This document shows, one piece after another, positions 34,732 through 47,095 of a stretch of DNA of 64,000 nucleotides (position 1 is the stretch's first letter; the number at the start of each line of letters is the position of its first letter). This DNA is from Nageia nagi (taxonomy: Eukaryota > Pinophyta), in the NCBI GenBank assembly GCA_050084985.1, contig JBITNC010000001.1, positions 7,130,001 to 7,194,000 of the forward strand, in the 5' to 3' direction. Under the pieces are notes generated by a model, which saw only the letters and a list, made by a program, of their open reading frames with translations, had not been told where the DNA came from and made no database searches. Both the position numbers and the translations under genes were made by a program.

Positions 34732-36809
34732 TTATATACAATAGACAATTTATTCTCTCTTGATAACTATGACCAATGTACAAGATTTTAAAAATTCCTC
34801 CATATGGATTTGTGTGAGATCAACATCCAAATAGATCTTGTTGGGAAGTGTATATAACTTTCTATCTTGCAAGGCTTGTATACAATCCTTTATTAATTAG
34901 AAGAAAATAACAAAAGTATCATTTAGGGTAGCTTAATCCTTATCAAGAATATAAAGGATCATTTGGTTTTGGAAGGCCATAATATCAAATATTTAGTTCC
35001 TTAGTACAGCATATCATTTCATCAAATTTGCATGCACTTCCATTTCAAATTATTTATTTTTGAGTTTGAAAATCATATCTTTAAGTTCTTCTGGGATTTA
35101 TATAATAAGTGGGACTTAAGAATGTTTAAGTTGACTAACATTATCTTTCAATTATATGATAAGATCATCTTATTCATGCAACTATTATCGAGATTGTATC
35201 TTAGACATATTTTTCCAAATGAATAATTTACCCTACTTACTTATTTATAAATATTCATTAGCCATAAAGGGTTATAGAGAGATTAAAAGTATGTTGTTCA
35301 AGATAATAAATTATACTCTTGAGTTCTTATTCAATAGAATCCAAGTTTTCCCTCATGAGTTGATCAATTATTGATGTGAGATCTTACTCTAAGAGGTTTA
35401 ATCTATCCATGGTGTCAATAACACCATCATCCTCATTCTACTTTTTATTTTTCAAACCTAATTTCATAGTGGTAGTAGAGATGAAGAATTTTAATTATTT
35501 AGAAAATTTTTGATTTTAATTAATAAAGGTTTAAGAGAAAATTTAAGGGAGAGAGTTAGAAAAAAAATCTAAGGCAAAAGAGAGACTGCATATGCATAGT
35601 AGGATAAGGCCAATGGCATGCTGGTACATCTCATCATACCTTCAGTAAGAGTGTTAAAAAAATGATTAAGTGTGGGGGTAGTAAGAAAAATGATAGTGTG
35701 TCAAGCACATAAATGAAGGTGGATGGGAGGTGGGTGGTTAGTTGGCAGGTAGGTGGTGTTAGATCAAGTGTGCATTTGAGCATAGAAAATGGATGGCACT
35801 AAGGCAAAAATGAGATAGGGTTATAATCCAATAAGCAAAATTTATGTAGGATAAATGAAATGGCTAAACAATAGATGAATAAATGATGTGAGAAAGGAAT
35901 CAAAATTGACCCTATTAACACTCATCAAATCCCATTTTATTCATTATTAAAGGGATTATTAAAATTTATCTTTCATTTGAAAAATAAAATGTAAATTTTT
36001 CATCAATAATGAAGGATAAAATAATTTCTAAACTTGTAATTGAATTGTGAGTTTAAAAATTAACCTATTAAAAAAGAAATTTGAGTAGTAGTACTTTTTG
36101 GTTTGTACTATGTATTCTACTAGTAGCTAATATTTCTAGAGTATACAATTTAAATATTCAATATAGCACCAAAAAAGGTGAAATTATGAAAAATAATAAG
36201 CATGGAATTGTTGAGAATATGAATGAAATTGTTTCCTCATATTTGGTATTCCAATCATATTCTTACAAAGAATGTTAGAGGTTGTGTTACTCATATATCT
36301 TAAACCAAATGTTTCTTACACCTCTCACAACCCACTAAAATCTTGTACAAACTTACTTGTTGTTATGTAGAGGGTCCATCAATTGGTATACAATTTAGTC
36401 AAGACAAATTCAAGCCATAGGATTCAAGGTCTTACATGAACAATATCCATAGTCAAATGCACTTCATTTATTTGTCTCATTTCCTCTCTTCAAATATATG
36501 TAGAGATGTTTTTGTTATTCAACAATGAAATATTAAACAATAATGCAAATTGTGAGCTATAAAGCAAGTAAAATTTATGTTCAAATATGGTTATATGATC
36601 TTTTTAATTGAATATAATCAAAAGAGTTTTCTTTATTAGGTTAATACAATATTTTAGATTGTCAAAATGCATTGTTCAATTTGAGTGATGTTAAATAATG
36701 TGTAGATAATTAACCATTATTTTAATTTAAGAATAGAAATAACTAGGTGATATCATTCCCTTCCCTAAGTTATTATGTAAATAATAATGTATATCATATG
36801 AATAATCAT
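34732..36809. other. Intergenic sequence between elements D and F
   Basis: About 2 kb, AT-rich. On the minus strand, 34740-35400 has coding-like patches (for example QALQDRKLYTLPNKIYLDVD, and near 35395 MDRLNLLE followed by DLTSIIDQLMRENL) broken by stops. This suggests a decayed protein, perhaps a retroelement Gag, that I cannot identify. The 65-codon plus frame at 36081-36278 resembles nothing known to me. Confidence 0.35.
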
Positions 36810-36814
36810 GTACA
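36810..36814. repeat. Left target site duplication of element F (GTACA)
   Basis: The same five bases follow the 3' LTR at 51763-51767. Confidence 0.7.
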
Positions 36815-36991
36815 TGTTAAGAATTATTACATCATAGGAACTATGTATGAGGTTGTTAGTGTGTGAGTACCATGTGTTGTGTTTGTTTAACAAAGAATAT
36901 AAATGTGTTTATTATCCTTAACAAACTATTGTGTGTATAAATATTTATCATCTATAATGAAATATATACCAAAGTATTCTAAATTCTATCT
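36815..36991 (+). repeat. 5' LTR of element F with adjoining primer site
   Basis: It aligns with 51606-51762 through TGAGGTTGTTAGTGTGTGAG and on to CTAAATTCT. It is followed by TTGGTGTCAAAGTGG (36992-37006), which resembles the TTGGTATCAGAGC primer site. Confidence 0.7.
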
Positions 36992-36992
36992 T

Positions 36993-38056
36993 GGTGTCAA
37001 AGTGGAAATGGGTTGGAGAGATTAATCTCCCACCTAATTATATGGAAATATGTAACTTTATTCCTCTGTAAATATGTAGATTTGTATATAGGTATATCTG
37101 CATGCATTATTTTTTGGTTTATATTTCATTTGTACCACTATGTATTAGAGTGAGTGTGAATGGGAGAGATCTGGGCAGACAGTTTGTGAGGTTTGGAGAG
37201 ACATTCTTCAATGAGAAGAACACTCAGCTTGCCTATGTGGATGGTAGACTATGATTTACCCAAATCAAAGGATTAAGTGTTGCTATAATGTGGATTTTTC
37301 CAAGACCAATCTCTATCATCAATGAGGGCTTATCAACATGATGTGCACAATCCATAGATAGAAGTCATCAATGGTGAATTTTTTCCAATATACACTATGA
37401 TAAAAACTCATGTAATTCCTTGGAGTGATTGAATGTGATGAACGTAAAATGATGGATAGCTAAAATCCATGCAAGAAATCTCATAAATATTTGTACCTCT
37501 TTCCAACATGAGTTGGGCATTCTCTAATATATCCACAAGTTCCATTTTTAACTCCACATGATTATCTTCTATGCAATGATGGACAATAAGGGAGAATAAT
37601 GGATGAATCATCAAGCTAGCAAAGGTCATCAGGTCATTCTATTTATGTTAAGGGTTGTATCCCATGAAGGGGGGCTTCCTAAAAAATAGAAGAGTGTGTT
37701 GCTAAGAATTTTTAGGAATATTTTTAAGTTAATGGTCCCATTAATTAAGTTTCCATTTTAGCTTAAAAATTTAAGCTCCAAACTTTAAGGAATATTTTCC
37801 CTTTGTGGTTTTTACCTCCATTTTATTTAGGCCAAAATGTGCTAGATGATTGACAAGTGGTATAAACTTGCTAAAATATTTCTTAAATTTCCTAAGTAGG
37901 TTGGGCAATTTCCAGCCCCACCACTTTTTCACCCTCTTATTAATACAACCCTAAAAAATATTTTGCTACTATTTTTTAAGAGAAGATTCTAATTAATATT
38001 ATAGCATAATTTATTTTGTTTCATGGTACCTTCTCTTCCATGAAAATAGATCCTAT
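36993..38056 (+). other. Element F interior, left part
   Basis: About 1 kb with no convincing frame. It ends where element G is inserted. Confidence 0.5.
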
Positions 38057-38683
38057 TATAGACTAAAAATAATGCATGAATAATAAATCAAAGCACTATT
38101 TCTCCATAATGTAATATTGAAGCATATATCAGAGATATGTTAATAAATAAGCATGATAAATTAGGTACCTTTATCATATTTGCATAAACATGAAATAACA
38201 AAGATCATACATCAAACACATCAACATACCATGAGAAACGTATGTTGTTAATAGCCTAAGAGAAGCACGTCATTAATGGCCTATTATATGCAAATCCATA
38301 AGCAAAAATTAAAATGCACAAAATAAGACAAACGGTATAGTAGGTCTAAGAATAGGTGGTGTTACAAAACATCATTGTGGGTAGGATGAAATGATATTGC
38401 ATTTTCTAATATTTCTCTCTAGTTATTTTGTATTTTTCATCCATTCTTTGTTACTTTTGATATACCTTTATAGCAACGTTTTGATCCTCTTTATCTTACA
38501 ATCATTTCCTTTTACATTGTTTGTGGTGTATTTCTTGATATTTGACACATCTTACATTATACAATGGTCCATTGCCTTGATTGCATTTCCTTAGGTATAT
38601 TCTAACCCTTTTTACAATAAATATTCTTTGATGTTGTAAAATAAATTCTTTAATATAAAGAAATTAAGTTTTAGAAATCCATA
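38057..38683 (-). repeat. 3' LTR of element G
   Basis: 627 bases, aligned with 49721-50345. The terminal TGTAGGTGCC is decayed to TATGGATTTC. It is preceded on the minus strand by the purine tract TCAAAGAGGGGGAAAA (38684-38699). Confidence 0.85.
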
Positions 38684-38699
38684 TTTTCCCCCTCTTTGA

Positions 38700-39590
38700 A
38701 GATGTGATTGAAGAAATGAGATTATATATCCAAACAAGAAAAGCTCCTTGAGTGGTGCAACTAAGACAAAAGTTGAAGAACTACATCTTTTTATCTCTTA
38801 CATTTTCCAACCATAAATCTGGTCATCCCTTCATCTCTGATACTTTGGAATTTGATCCTCTTACATCATCCCTTATATAGAAGTTATGCTTTGATTTTCA
38901 ATTTCAATTTTTTTATATGTACATCACTGATGGCATGTAAATAATTTGGAACACCATTATCAGTGTGGATTTTACTTTATTTGCTTTCTTTCTTTTGATG
39001 TATGAACCTACAAAAGGTGTTAGATATACCCTGCATGAAATTATTTTGGATACACAGTGATTTGCATCATCTATTAATGATAAATCAATGTTAGTATTCT
39101 ACTTATGGTTGCATTAGTGGTTTATCTTTTAAGTAAGTGAACTCTCACTAGTCGTATCGATGGCCATCGATGGTCATACATTTTATGTCTATGACCCTAA
39201 GACATTATTCTTTTATGGCTGAAAGCAAAACCATGTGGATACATAGAAAGTTACATCATCCATTGAGGATGAATCAATATCAACAATATTTCTCATGATT
39301 GCATCATCAATTTAACTTTTAAGTGAGTGAACTCTCACTATTCGTATTGATGGCCATCGATGACCTATCATTTTTATGTCCATGGTTTGCAAACATTATA
39401 CTGTATTGAATTTGATTTTTTTATGTTGATAATGATGTGCAAACAGTAATGCATGCTATTAATAATATTTTTATAGTAAAAGAAATTATAGAAATAAAAA
39501 TAGGACATAAAGTACATGTACCTTATGTAAGATATTCATTATTTTGCAAGGTATAGAGTTGTCATATTACATAAATAAGCATTTTAAGAT
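38700..39590 (-). other. Element G 3' untranslated region with a duplicated segment
   Basis: About 900 bases without a frame. A segment of roughly 190 bases is tandemly repeated (about 39050-39215 and 39238-39390), recognised by AAGT(A/G)AGTGAACTCTCACTA and by the dyad GATGGCCATCGATG. In the first copy the dyad is the perfect 16-base palindrome ATCGATGGCCATCGAT at 39156-39171. Confidence 0.6.
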
Positions 39591-39599
39591 TCATGGCAT

Positions 39600-40800
39600 T
39601 GAAGGTTTTTGGTTATTCTCTACCATCTATGGATGATAACTTGTAAGCTCTTGATCATGTTGCTTCAATAACAACAAATGGGCCTATCCAATTTGGTTTA
39701 AACTTTCCTTTCGCTTCATCATTTACAGTTGTTTTATTGACATTTTCTTTCAACACCAAATCTGCTATTTTGAACTCCTTTGGTTTTATTTTCTTTCCAA
39801 ATGTCGTCTTTAATGTTGCATGATATGCCTTCTGATGTTCAATTCACTTGATTCTTTTTTCATCATGTGTTATAACTATTATAGTCTTGCTTTTTTGCTT
39901 CTTCATCTGATATGTCTCCTTGTAATGATATTCTTAGGGATGGTATCTCCAACTCTAATGGTATAATGACCTCATCTCCATACACTAATGAAAATGGTGT
40001 TGCCCCAATGGTTGTTCTAATACTTATTCTATATACCCAAAGTGCATAATGTAAATGTTCATGCCAATTTACTTTGTATCTATCCCAAGTTTTTTTCAAA
40101 ATATTTTTTATGATTTTATTTTATGCTTCTACTTGACCATTCCCTTGAGAATAACATACTAAATAAAATGTTTGAGTAATATGAAACTTTTTGCAAAAGG
40201 CTTTCATGTCCTTACTTTGAAATTTTTCTCATTATTCATGATCAATCTTTTTGGTACTCAAAACCTTGTGATGATATTTTCAACCAAGAAATTAATGATT
40301 TTATCTTGTATTACTATTTTTATTGGTATAGCTTCAACCCACTTTGTAGTAAACTTTGTAGCTATGATGATGAATTTGTGACCCTCCCTTGAATGTGGAT
40401 TAATAAAACCAATCAAGTCTATACCTCAAGTTGCAAATGGCCATGGTGAAACTATGGAATTCAATTCTTGAGTTGGTTGTTTTTCTAAATTTGCATGTTT
40501 TTGATATTGCAAATAACTATTAACATGATTCTTGCAATCCTCCTCCATTGTAGGCCAATAGTAATCAATTAAAAAAATATTATTCTATGATTCTTTTGCA
40601 AATAAATGACCTCCACATAACCCATCATGTGCTCATTCTAGTGTTGTTGTTTCATGTTGTATTAAACATCTCAAAAGAGCTCCATCAAATGACCTTTTAT
40701 ACAATACTTCACCAATAATCACATACTTGATAGTTTTCCTCTTTAATCTAATTCTTTCATTTTTATCATAACTCTCTAGAATTGTTTGATCTTTCAAATA
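39600..40800 (-). pseudogene. Element G integrase remnant
   Basis: The zinc-binding and core region reads CGGHLFAKES near 40610, WPTMEEDCKNHVNS near 40535 and GIDLIGFINPHSREGHKFII near 40390. 39863-40099 gives DRYKVNWHEHLHYALWVYRI and TPFSLVYGDEVIIPLELEIP, the end of the core. 39600-39850 is the C-terminal domain (GPFVVIEA). It would insert the cDNA. Multiple stops and frameshifts. Confidence 0.78.
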
Positions 40801-40950
40801 ATTGTAAATATCAATACACCATTATTGAGGATCAATTTCTAGAGTAAGAAGGCATATATGTACCTCATCTAGTTGCTCAAGGTAAGAAGGTATACCAAGC
40901 TTTCTAATCTTGAGAATAGTTTCTTCATCTTCTACCTCAATTGGTGCCAA

Positions 40951-41390
40951 TTAAACTGCACTTTCCATTACATTTGGATACCTATTATTATTCCTTGGAA
41001 TATTTTGAATATTATACCTATAAAACTCATCAAGAAATTCCATAACCACTATCTTATATGGTTTTAACTTTTCATCATTGATATTATATGTATCATTGAC
41101 TTGATTTGCAACAAGTTGTGAATCACCATATATTTCCAAATCTTTATTTTCAAAGCCATAGTTGCTTTTAAACCCAAAATCATAGCTTCATATTCTTCCA
41201 TGTTTTTAGTGCATTCAAAGATAAGTTTATATGCCATAGGAATTACCTCATTATAAGGTAACACTAGAACAATACCTGTACCTACCCCATAAGTACATTT
41301 TGATCCATAAAAATACAAAATCCAAGTTGTAGGATCATCCTCCATGTAGCAAACGAACTCATCTTGAATAGCCATCTCTTCTCCATCATG
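40951..41390 (-). pseudogene. Element G second (archaeal-type) RNase H remnant
   Basis: 41064-41375 reads WILYFYGSKCTYGVGTGIVL and CTKNMEEYEAMILGLKATMA. The overlapping frame 40951-41139 reads MEIYGDSQLVANQVNDTYNI. These correspond to the D-G-S, E-Y-E-A and G-D-S-Q motifs of the extra RNase H acquired by the Tat lineage. The first catalytic Asp is Tyr (FYGS). One frameshift separates the halves. Confidence 0.8.
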
Positions 41391-41399
41391 TTGTTAATA

Positions 41400-41937
41400 G
41401 CATTCAAGTAGAGTTTCACACCATTGACAACATAAATCCTCATCATATTCATCATGCACCACTATACTATCATTTTGGGGAAAATTTGCTATCAAGTTTG
41501 TGATTGCTTACCCTTTGATGGATTTTTGTTTAACCACATTGATGTCAAACTCGTTTTCTAACTAGGCTAACAACATATGTATTGTAGTATAAAAGATAAT
41601 GCCTTAGTTTTTATATAGCAAACATAATACCAAAGCAAAGACTTACCATAGGGGTATATCTTGTTTCATAATCTATGAGAGTTTTGCTAAGATACTGTAT
41701 TGTAATTTCTTTATTCTCATCATCTTTCTGACACAACATTTTTCCCAAGGCATATAATGTGGTTTATGTATAAATATATGTTGGTTTTGTTTAGTCATTT
41801 GAGATTGACTTTCATATAAATTTGAATTATTAATGTTTCGAGTCCAATCTATGGGAACCATCTTCAGAATTACTAAATGAACAAAATAAAGTGTAACCTT
41901 CTTCTTTAAGTAGAGATAAGTAATACCCAATTTTATA
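41400..41937 (-). pseudogene. Element G RNase H (retroviral-type) remnant
   Basis: The minus strand near 41640-41760 reads LGKMLCQKDDENKEITIQYL, then SKTLIDYETRYTPMVSLCFG and KLRHYLLYYNTYVV, the RNase H region that follows RT in Tat elements. It begins right after the Penelope-like fragment; the RT thumb expected before it is missing. Confidence 0.7.
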
Positions 41938-42825
41938 AGATCAATTTCAATCCTATATCATTATAAAGTACCAAAAATATAAATATAATTAAATTTTACA
42001 TAAAAATATCTTTCCAACGATGTAAAGAAAATGAAAAATTGAATTAAAATGTAAAATTTATGGCTATTTTAGTATCATATTATTTTTCCTTCTATGTTTG
42101 TAAATTATGTAAATAATAGGTAACCATGCCCTACTAATCTCAATACCTTGGTCTCTACTATTCTTAGAATATATCACATCTAGCTAGGACTTCAATCTTA
42201 TCCATGAGTATATGGTGTTTAGTCTTATCTACATGTTCAGCAAGGGTAGATTTGATTATTCTATTATATTATAAATCTACATAATGTTCTTTAATTCTTT
42301 TACATATTGACCTACCTGTTCATCAATGTAACAAGTTCCACACTCACACATTATCTTATATGCACCTTCATGGTGTAAGGGTTCTAAGTGGTCCTTCACA
42401 AATATGAACATGTTCTCTAATTTATTAAGAGGAAGAAAAATTATCTTAATATGTGATTCATTAATATTTTAACTAAATTATCACTTAAACCCTTGATATA
42501 GGGAAAGTAGGCTACCTCTATGTATGAATTAGTATTATTCTCTCATTAATTTTTCCTCTTTCTATCTTATTCCATGCATGGCTAATCTCTTTAGTATAAT
42601 AATCATTACTCATTAGTGCTTTAGTTAGATGCATTTTCTCCTTATGTATATGGTCATTATCTAAAACTCTAAGAGCTCTAGTTATAAGAGTATTGAGTAC
42701 CCTAATCTTTTGAGCATAATGATGATGAGATGAGGCATGCAAGTATATGTCCATATATGTCTTTTTTCTATAAAGCTCATATCCCAAATCCCCATTATCC
42801 TTTTTATACACTAATACATCTTCAT
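41938..42825 (-). mobile_element. Penelope-like element fragment: RT C-terminus and GIY-YIG endonuclease
   Basis: The frame 42518-42811 reads YKKDNGDLGYELYRKKTYMD, YLHASSHHHYAQKIRVLNTL and ITRALRV, the highly conserved end of Penelope-type RT (YRKPTHTDxYLxxxSxHHPxQK). After a linker (SDNLVKILM; EPLHHEG) the frame near 42300-42370 reads EGAYKIMCECGTCYIDE, the start of a GIY-YIG nuclease (GxYxIxCxCGxxYIGE). A frameshift leads to SICKRIKEHYVDL and TLAEHVDKTKHHILMDKIEV, and it ends with RDQGIEISRAWLPII. Tat sequence lies on both sides. It is 5'-truncated and inactive. Dryad elements of conifers are the likely relatives. Confidence 0.82.
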
Positions 42826-43480
42826 AAAAGATAAGGTATCATAACCAAATCTCCATTATCTTAAATACAAGATATCATGACCAGCAATACTATCCCTAAA
42901 ATATCAATATTTGGCAATGGAAAATCATGTTTTGGACAAGCGTTATTGATATCATAAAAATCAATACAAACTCTTATCTCTCTACTAGGTTTTGTAACAA
43001 CAACAATGTTAGCCATCCATTCTGAATAATCTATTGGTTTAATAAACCTAGCATTCAAATATTTTTCAATTTCTTTCTTAACTAACAATGCCTTTGAAGG
43101 ATGCATCTTTCTTGGTTTATGTTTAATAGGCTTGGTTCCTTCTTAAGTGGTAAATTATGCATAACAAAAGAATAATCTAAACTAGACATATCAATATAAA
43201 ACCATGCAAAATTCTTATTATTTTCAATAAACTTATTTTTGTACCTTTCTTGGTGAAATATTGGAAGGATAGCTCCAACTTTTATCAGCTTCTCCTCATC
43301 ACTTGTTCTAATGTTGACATTTGTTAACTCTTATATTGAAAATGTTGATTCATTCTTTTTCTACAACAATGAAGGTAACTCTTCCAATACTTGAATGTCA
43401 CATCTATGATCATCCTCTTGTTGAACCTGAAATACTTCATTAAAATTCACTAGTTGTCCAAAATACCCATACTCGGTAAG
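42826..43480 (-). pseudogene. Element G copy 2: reverse transcriptase N-terminal part
   Basis: 42861-43106 reads SKALLVKKEIEKYLNARFIK, EWMANIVVVTKPSREIRVCI and DFYDINNACPKHDFPLPNID, the first RT motifs. It parallels copy 1 at 46295-47095. The frame is lost after LPNIDIL, and it passes into Penelope-type sequence near 42825. Confidence 0.8.
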
Positions 43481-44096
43481 AATGTAACTTGTTTACCTTT
43501 TTTCATTTGATTTAGGAAACTCTGAGTGTGCCCCCATGTATTCTAAGATATCATCATCAGTATTAAAATAATCAAACTCAAGTGGTATAGTAGCATAAAT
43601 CCATAAATCCTCATCAATATCATCAGAAAGCTCCATCATATTGCATTCTTTAATAAACTTGATAGGTCCCATTCTTTAAAGCTCAATCATATTGCATTCT
43701 TAAATCATTAGGAAAATAATTCATACCTATTCTAATTTACCTAAACCTCCTCCTTTATTCTTGCAATTTTCTATCATGTATTTATGTACAAAAAGAGATG
43801 GAAAGTATTTACCTATTGTGTTCTTTGTTAGATCGTCTATTGAAGTCACTAGGTTGGGAGATATTACTATTGTAGAGAAAGAACCATCGTCATCCTCATT
43901 GTTTTTACATCATTGATAGCATGTATATAGTATTGCACATTGTTGTGGCCTTCAATACTAAGAATTTTCAACTTCCTCAAATCTTTTATGGACATTAACA
44001 TATCGAAGTTCTCAATTCTATACGTTCCCATTCCAAAGGTACAATTTCATATCTAGGATAATCCATGGTGAATTATTCCATTTTTGCTACATTACA
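43481..44096 (-). other. Element G copy 2: linker between protease and RT
   Basis: Decayed minus-strand sequence corresponding to the acidic linker of copy 1 at 47100-47660. No clean frame. Confidence 0.45.
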
Positions 44097-44944
44097 TTAG
44101 CCATATGGCTCTAGATCACCTATTACTATATATACCTCATCTTGACATTCAAATTTCAACCTGTTATGTATTGTTGATGGTACTACATCCATATCATGAA
44201 GCCAAGGTCTTCTTAATAATAGGTTATAAGATAATTTTGAATCCACAACTTGAAATTGAGTTTCAACTATTATGACCTCTATTGTGATCAAAATTGTAGC
44301 TACTCCAAGTGGCCTTTTTGATGAAACATCATATGCTCTAATTTGAAATGTAGTTTCTTTTAAAGGAGCTACTTTGGCATCTTTCTCTTGAAGTTGTATC
44401 AAAATTTATGAGAGCACACATTAACAGTTGATCCATTTTCTACCATTGCTCTTTTTATTTCCCATCCTTCTATCATAGGTGTGATGTACAAGGCTAAACA
44501 CTTAGCAAGAATTTCTTTACTAAGTTTTAAAACCCTATAAAATGTAATTCCATCATATTCCTTAAAAGATCTAAGTTTTTCCAAAAACATAGCAGCAATC
44601 ATATTGGTGGGAATAGTTTCATTTTTTAACAAGGCATACAATATCTCTCTATGCTTCTTAGATGTAGATATGGTATCATACAAGCTAATCTTAGCAAGAG
44701 TATTTTTCAATTGTTCAATCATGTTATAAGCTTTAGTATCAGGTGGGACACTTACTTGTTTAGTAGTGATTGGATTTAAAATGTTCCTTGGACTCTCCCT
44801 TCTTAATTCAACACAAATATCTTTATCCACTAAAATTATGTTTACTGCAATCTCTAGATCTGAAGCATTCTTATTAATTTCATATTTCCCTTCTATGATA
44901 ATGTCCAAAATCGTAGCTTCTAATGCTTTACAAGTTTGTAGCAT
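44097..44944 (-). pseudogene. Element G copy 2: protease region
   Basis: 44399-44944 ends with IKRAMVENGSTVNVCSHKF, the protease active site with Asp changed to Glu. The overlapping frame 44097-44402 continues with KLSYNLLLRRPWLHDMDVVP, the Tat-type protease tail. A one-base shift separates them. A decayed zinc knuckle (CAYH...GHATN) lies just upstream near 44945-44985. Confidence 0.7.
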
Positions 44945-45960
44945 GACCTTTTCTTAAATGATAAGCACAATAAGAATCAAAATTTCCCATTTAAACATTT
45001 CCATCTTTTGCTTTTTTATCTAATGGTTGTAATAAACCTTTCTTCATCAAATCTCTTAAAATGAACCTTGTCTAAATTGGAAATGTATACCTTCTATCTC
45101 TTGTTGTGTTGGATCTTGTAAAGGTAGGTGCAGGTGCATCAACCATATTTACTATCTTTTCCTCCTTAGTGTATGTCTCATGATTCTTCTTATTGTAAGA
45201 AGTATATGTATAATTGAGCTCTCTTAACTCAAATAAAAAAATTTCTTTTGTAATAATTCTTTTACCAACACCCCAAATCCAATACCTTTCTTAGTTGGAG
45301 CATACAAATTGATAATTGGTAAAATAGAATCTTTGAATATACCACAAATTTCATTCTCATCCAACTTGCTACAAATAGATTGCCATACCTTTTTGAATAT
45401 TAGAATATACTTTTTTAGGGTTTTATTTCTTCCTTGGTGCAAGGTACATAATTTTGTGATGGTTCCTTGCTCTTTGATATTATGCTTGTATGATTCATGA
45501 ATGCTTGTACCAATGACTTGAATGAATCTATGGATCCCACTAGCAAATTGTAGAACCATTTACTAGCCTCACCTTTCAAACTCCTTGGGAAAAACTTTAC
45601 CATCAATTTCTCCTCTAATCCTAGTTTTAGCGAGCACTCCTCCTTAAAGTTAATAAGATGTTGCTTGGTGTCTTGATTGCCACTAAATATCTCAAACTTG
45701 GGGGACTTGTGATCAGGTAGTAGGGGATAAATATGGATATCATTTGATAAGGGTGTGGTGAATACACCATCATAATCTTCCTCTTTTTGTTGGGATATCT
45801 TATAAGTCTCAAGATTGGTTAGCCTTGCAGCTATTGTTGGATCTATAGCTGACTGCGAATTACTTCCTGAACTCTACATCACAACCACTTTCTTGGATAA
45901 ATATTGTACCATCTTGGCCAATCTTGTCATAATTTGCTCCATTTTTCACTTTGCTAATAG
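44945..45960 (-). pseudogene. Element G copy 2: Gag
   Basis: 45415-45606 (MMVKFFPRSLKGEASKWFYN, then LLVGSIDSFKSLVQAF) and 45224-45559 (YKHNIKEQGTITKLCTLHQG, RNKTLKKYILIF) are the Gag core in two frames. It is strongly similar to 49090-49404 of copy 1. Confidence 0.7.
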
Positions 45961-46064
45961 TGTAAAAATATTCCTTACACATCGTTAACAATGTTAACTT
46001 TTCATAGAAATCTCATGATATCTCGTCGGTATAGTAAGATGAATCAAAATAGTTGAGTTCAAAA

Positions 46065-46200
46065 TGTAGGCTAAAAATAATGCATGAATAATAAATCAAA
46101 GCATTATTTCTCCATAATATAATATTAAAGTATATATCAAAGATATGTTAATAAACAATCATGATAAATTAGGTACCTTCATCAGATCCACATCAACATA
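46065..46200 (-). repeat. Truncated internal LTR between the two copies of element G
   Basis: 136 bases equal to the 3' end of the G LTR (matching 49721-49856), followed on the minus strand by the leader of copy 2. The upstream 490 bases of this LTR and the end of copy 1 pol are missing. Confidence 0.8.
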
Positions 46201-47095
46201 TCCTAAATTCCCATTATCTTTTTTATGCACTAAGATAGGAGAATTTATTAAATACTGTTGGATTTGACCAAATGTCATCAACATACACCTACACTTATTT
46301 ACGAATATGATCATTAAACATAAACACCATAGCTCTTTGATAATGAATGCCTGCATTTTTCAATCTAAAGGGTATAACCTTCCAACAAAAATTTCCCCAA
46401 GGTGTAGTAAAAGTAGTCTTATGTTGATTAGTCAGATTAATTAAGATTTGATTATATCCCCAAAATCCATTCATAAAAGATAAGGTATCATGACCAACAA
46501 TACTATCCATAGTCATATCAATATTTGGCAATGGAAAATCATTTTTTGGATAAGCATTATTGATATCACAAAAATCAGTACAAAGTCTTATCTCTCTAGT
46601 AGGTTTTGTAACAGGAACAATGTTAGCCATCCATTCTGAATAATCTATTGGTTTAATGAACTCAACATTCAAATATTTTTCAATTTCTTTCTTAACTAAC
46701 AATGCCTTTGAAAGATGCATCTTTCTTGGTTTTTGTTTAATAGGCTTGGCTCCTTCCTTAAGTAGTAAATTATGCATAACAAAATAAGTATCTAAACCAG
46801 GTATATCAGTATAAGACCATGCAAAATTCTTATGATTTTCAATAAACTTATTTTTGTACCTTTCTTGTTGAAGTGTTGGAAGGGCAGCTCCAACCTTTAT
46901 CAGCTTCTCCTCATTACTTGTTCCAATGTTGACATTTGTTAACTCTTCAGTTGGGAATGCTAATTTATCCTTTTTTTGCAATAATGAAGGTAACCCTTCC
47001 AATACTTGAATGTCACTTGTATGATCATCCTTTTGTTTAACTTGAAATACTTCATTAAAATTCACTAAGAATGTAACTTGTTTAACTTTTTTCAT
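46201..47095 (-). pseudogene. Element G copy 1: reverse transcriptase N-terminal half and junction
   Basis: 46295-47095 is open for 266 codons: an acidic linker, then GLDTYFVMHNLLLKEGAKPI, EWMANIVPVTKPTREIRLCT and FCDINNAYPKNDFPLPNIDM, up to AGIHYQRAMVFMFNDHIRK. After two stops it reads VYVDDIWSNP (about 46266-46295), keeping the catalytic Asp-Asp. It then passes into PILVHKKDNGNLGY (46204-46245), which matches the Penelope-type segment at 42775-42815, and joins the LTR fragment. Confidence 0.8.

Noticed and set aside
36081-36278. 65-codon plus frame starting MSSSTFWFVLCILLVANISR, considered as a secreted peptide
   Set aside because: The signal-peptide look comes from AT-rich Leu/Ile/Phe codons, and there is no promoter, homology or splice context.
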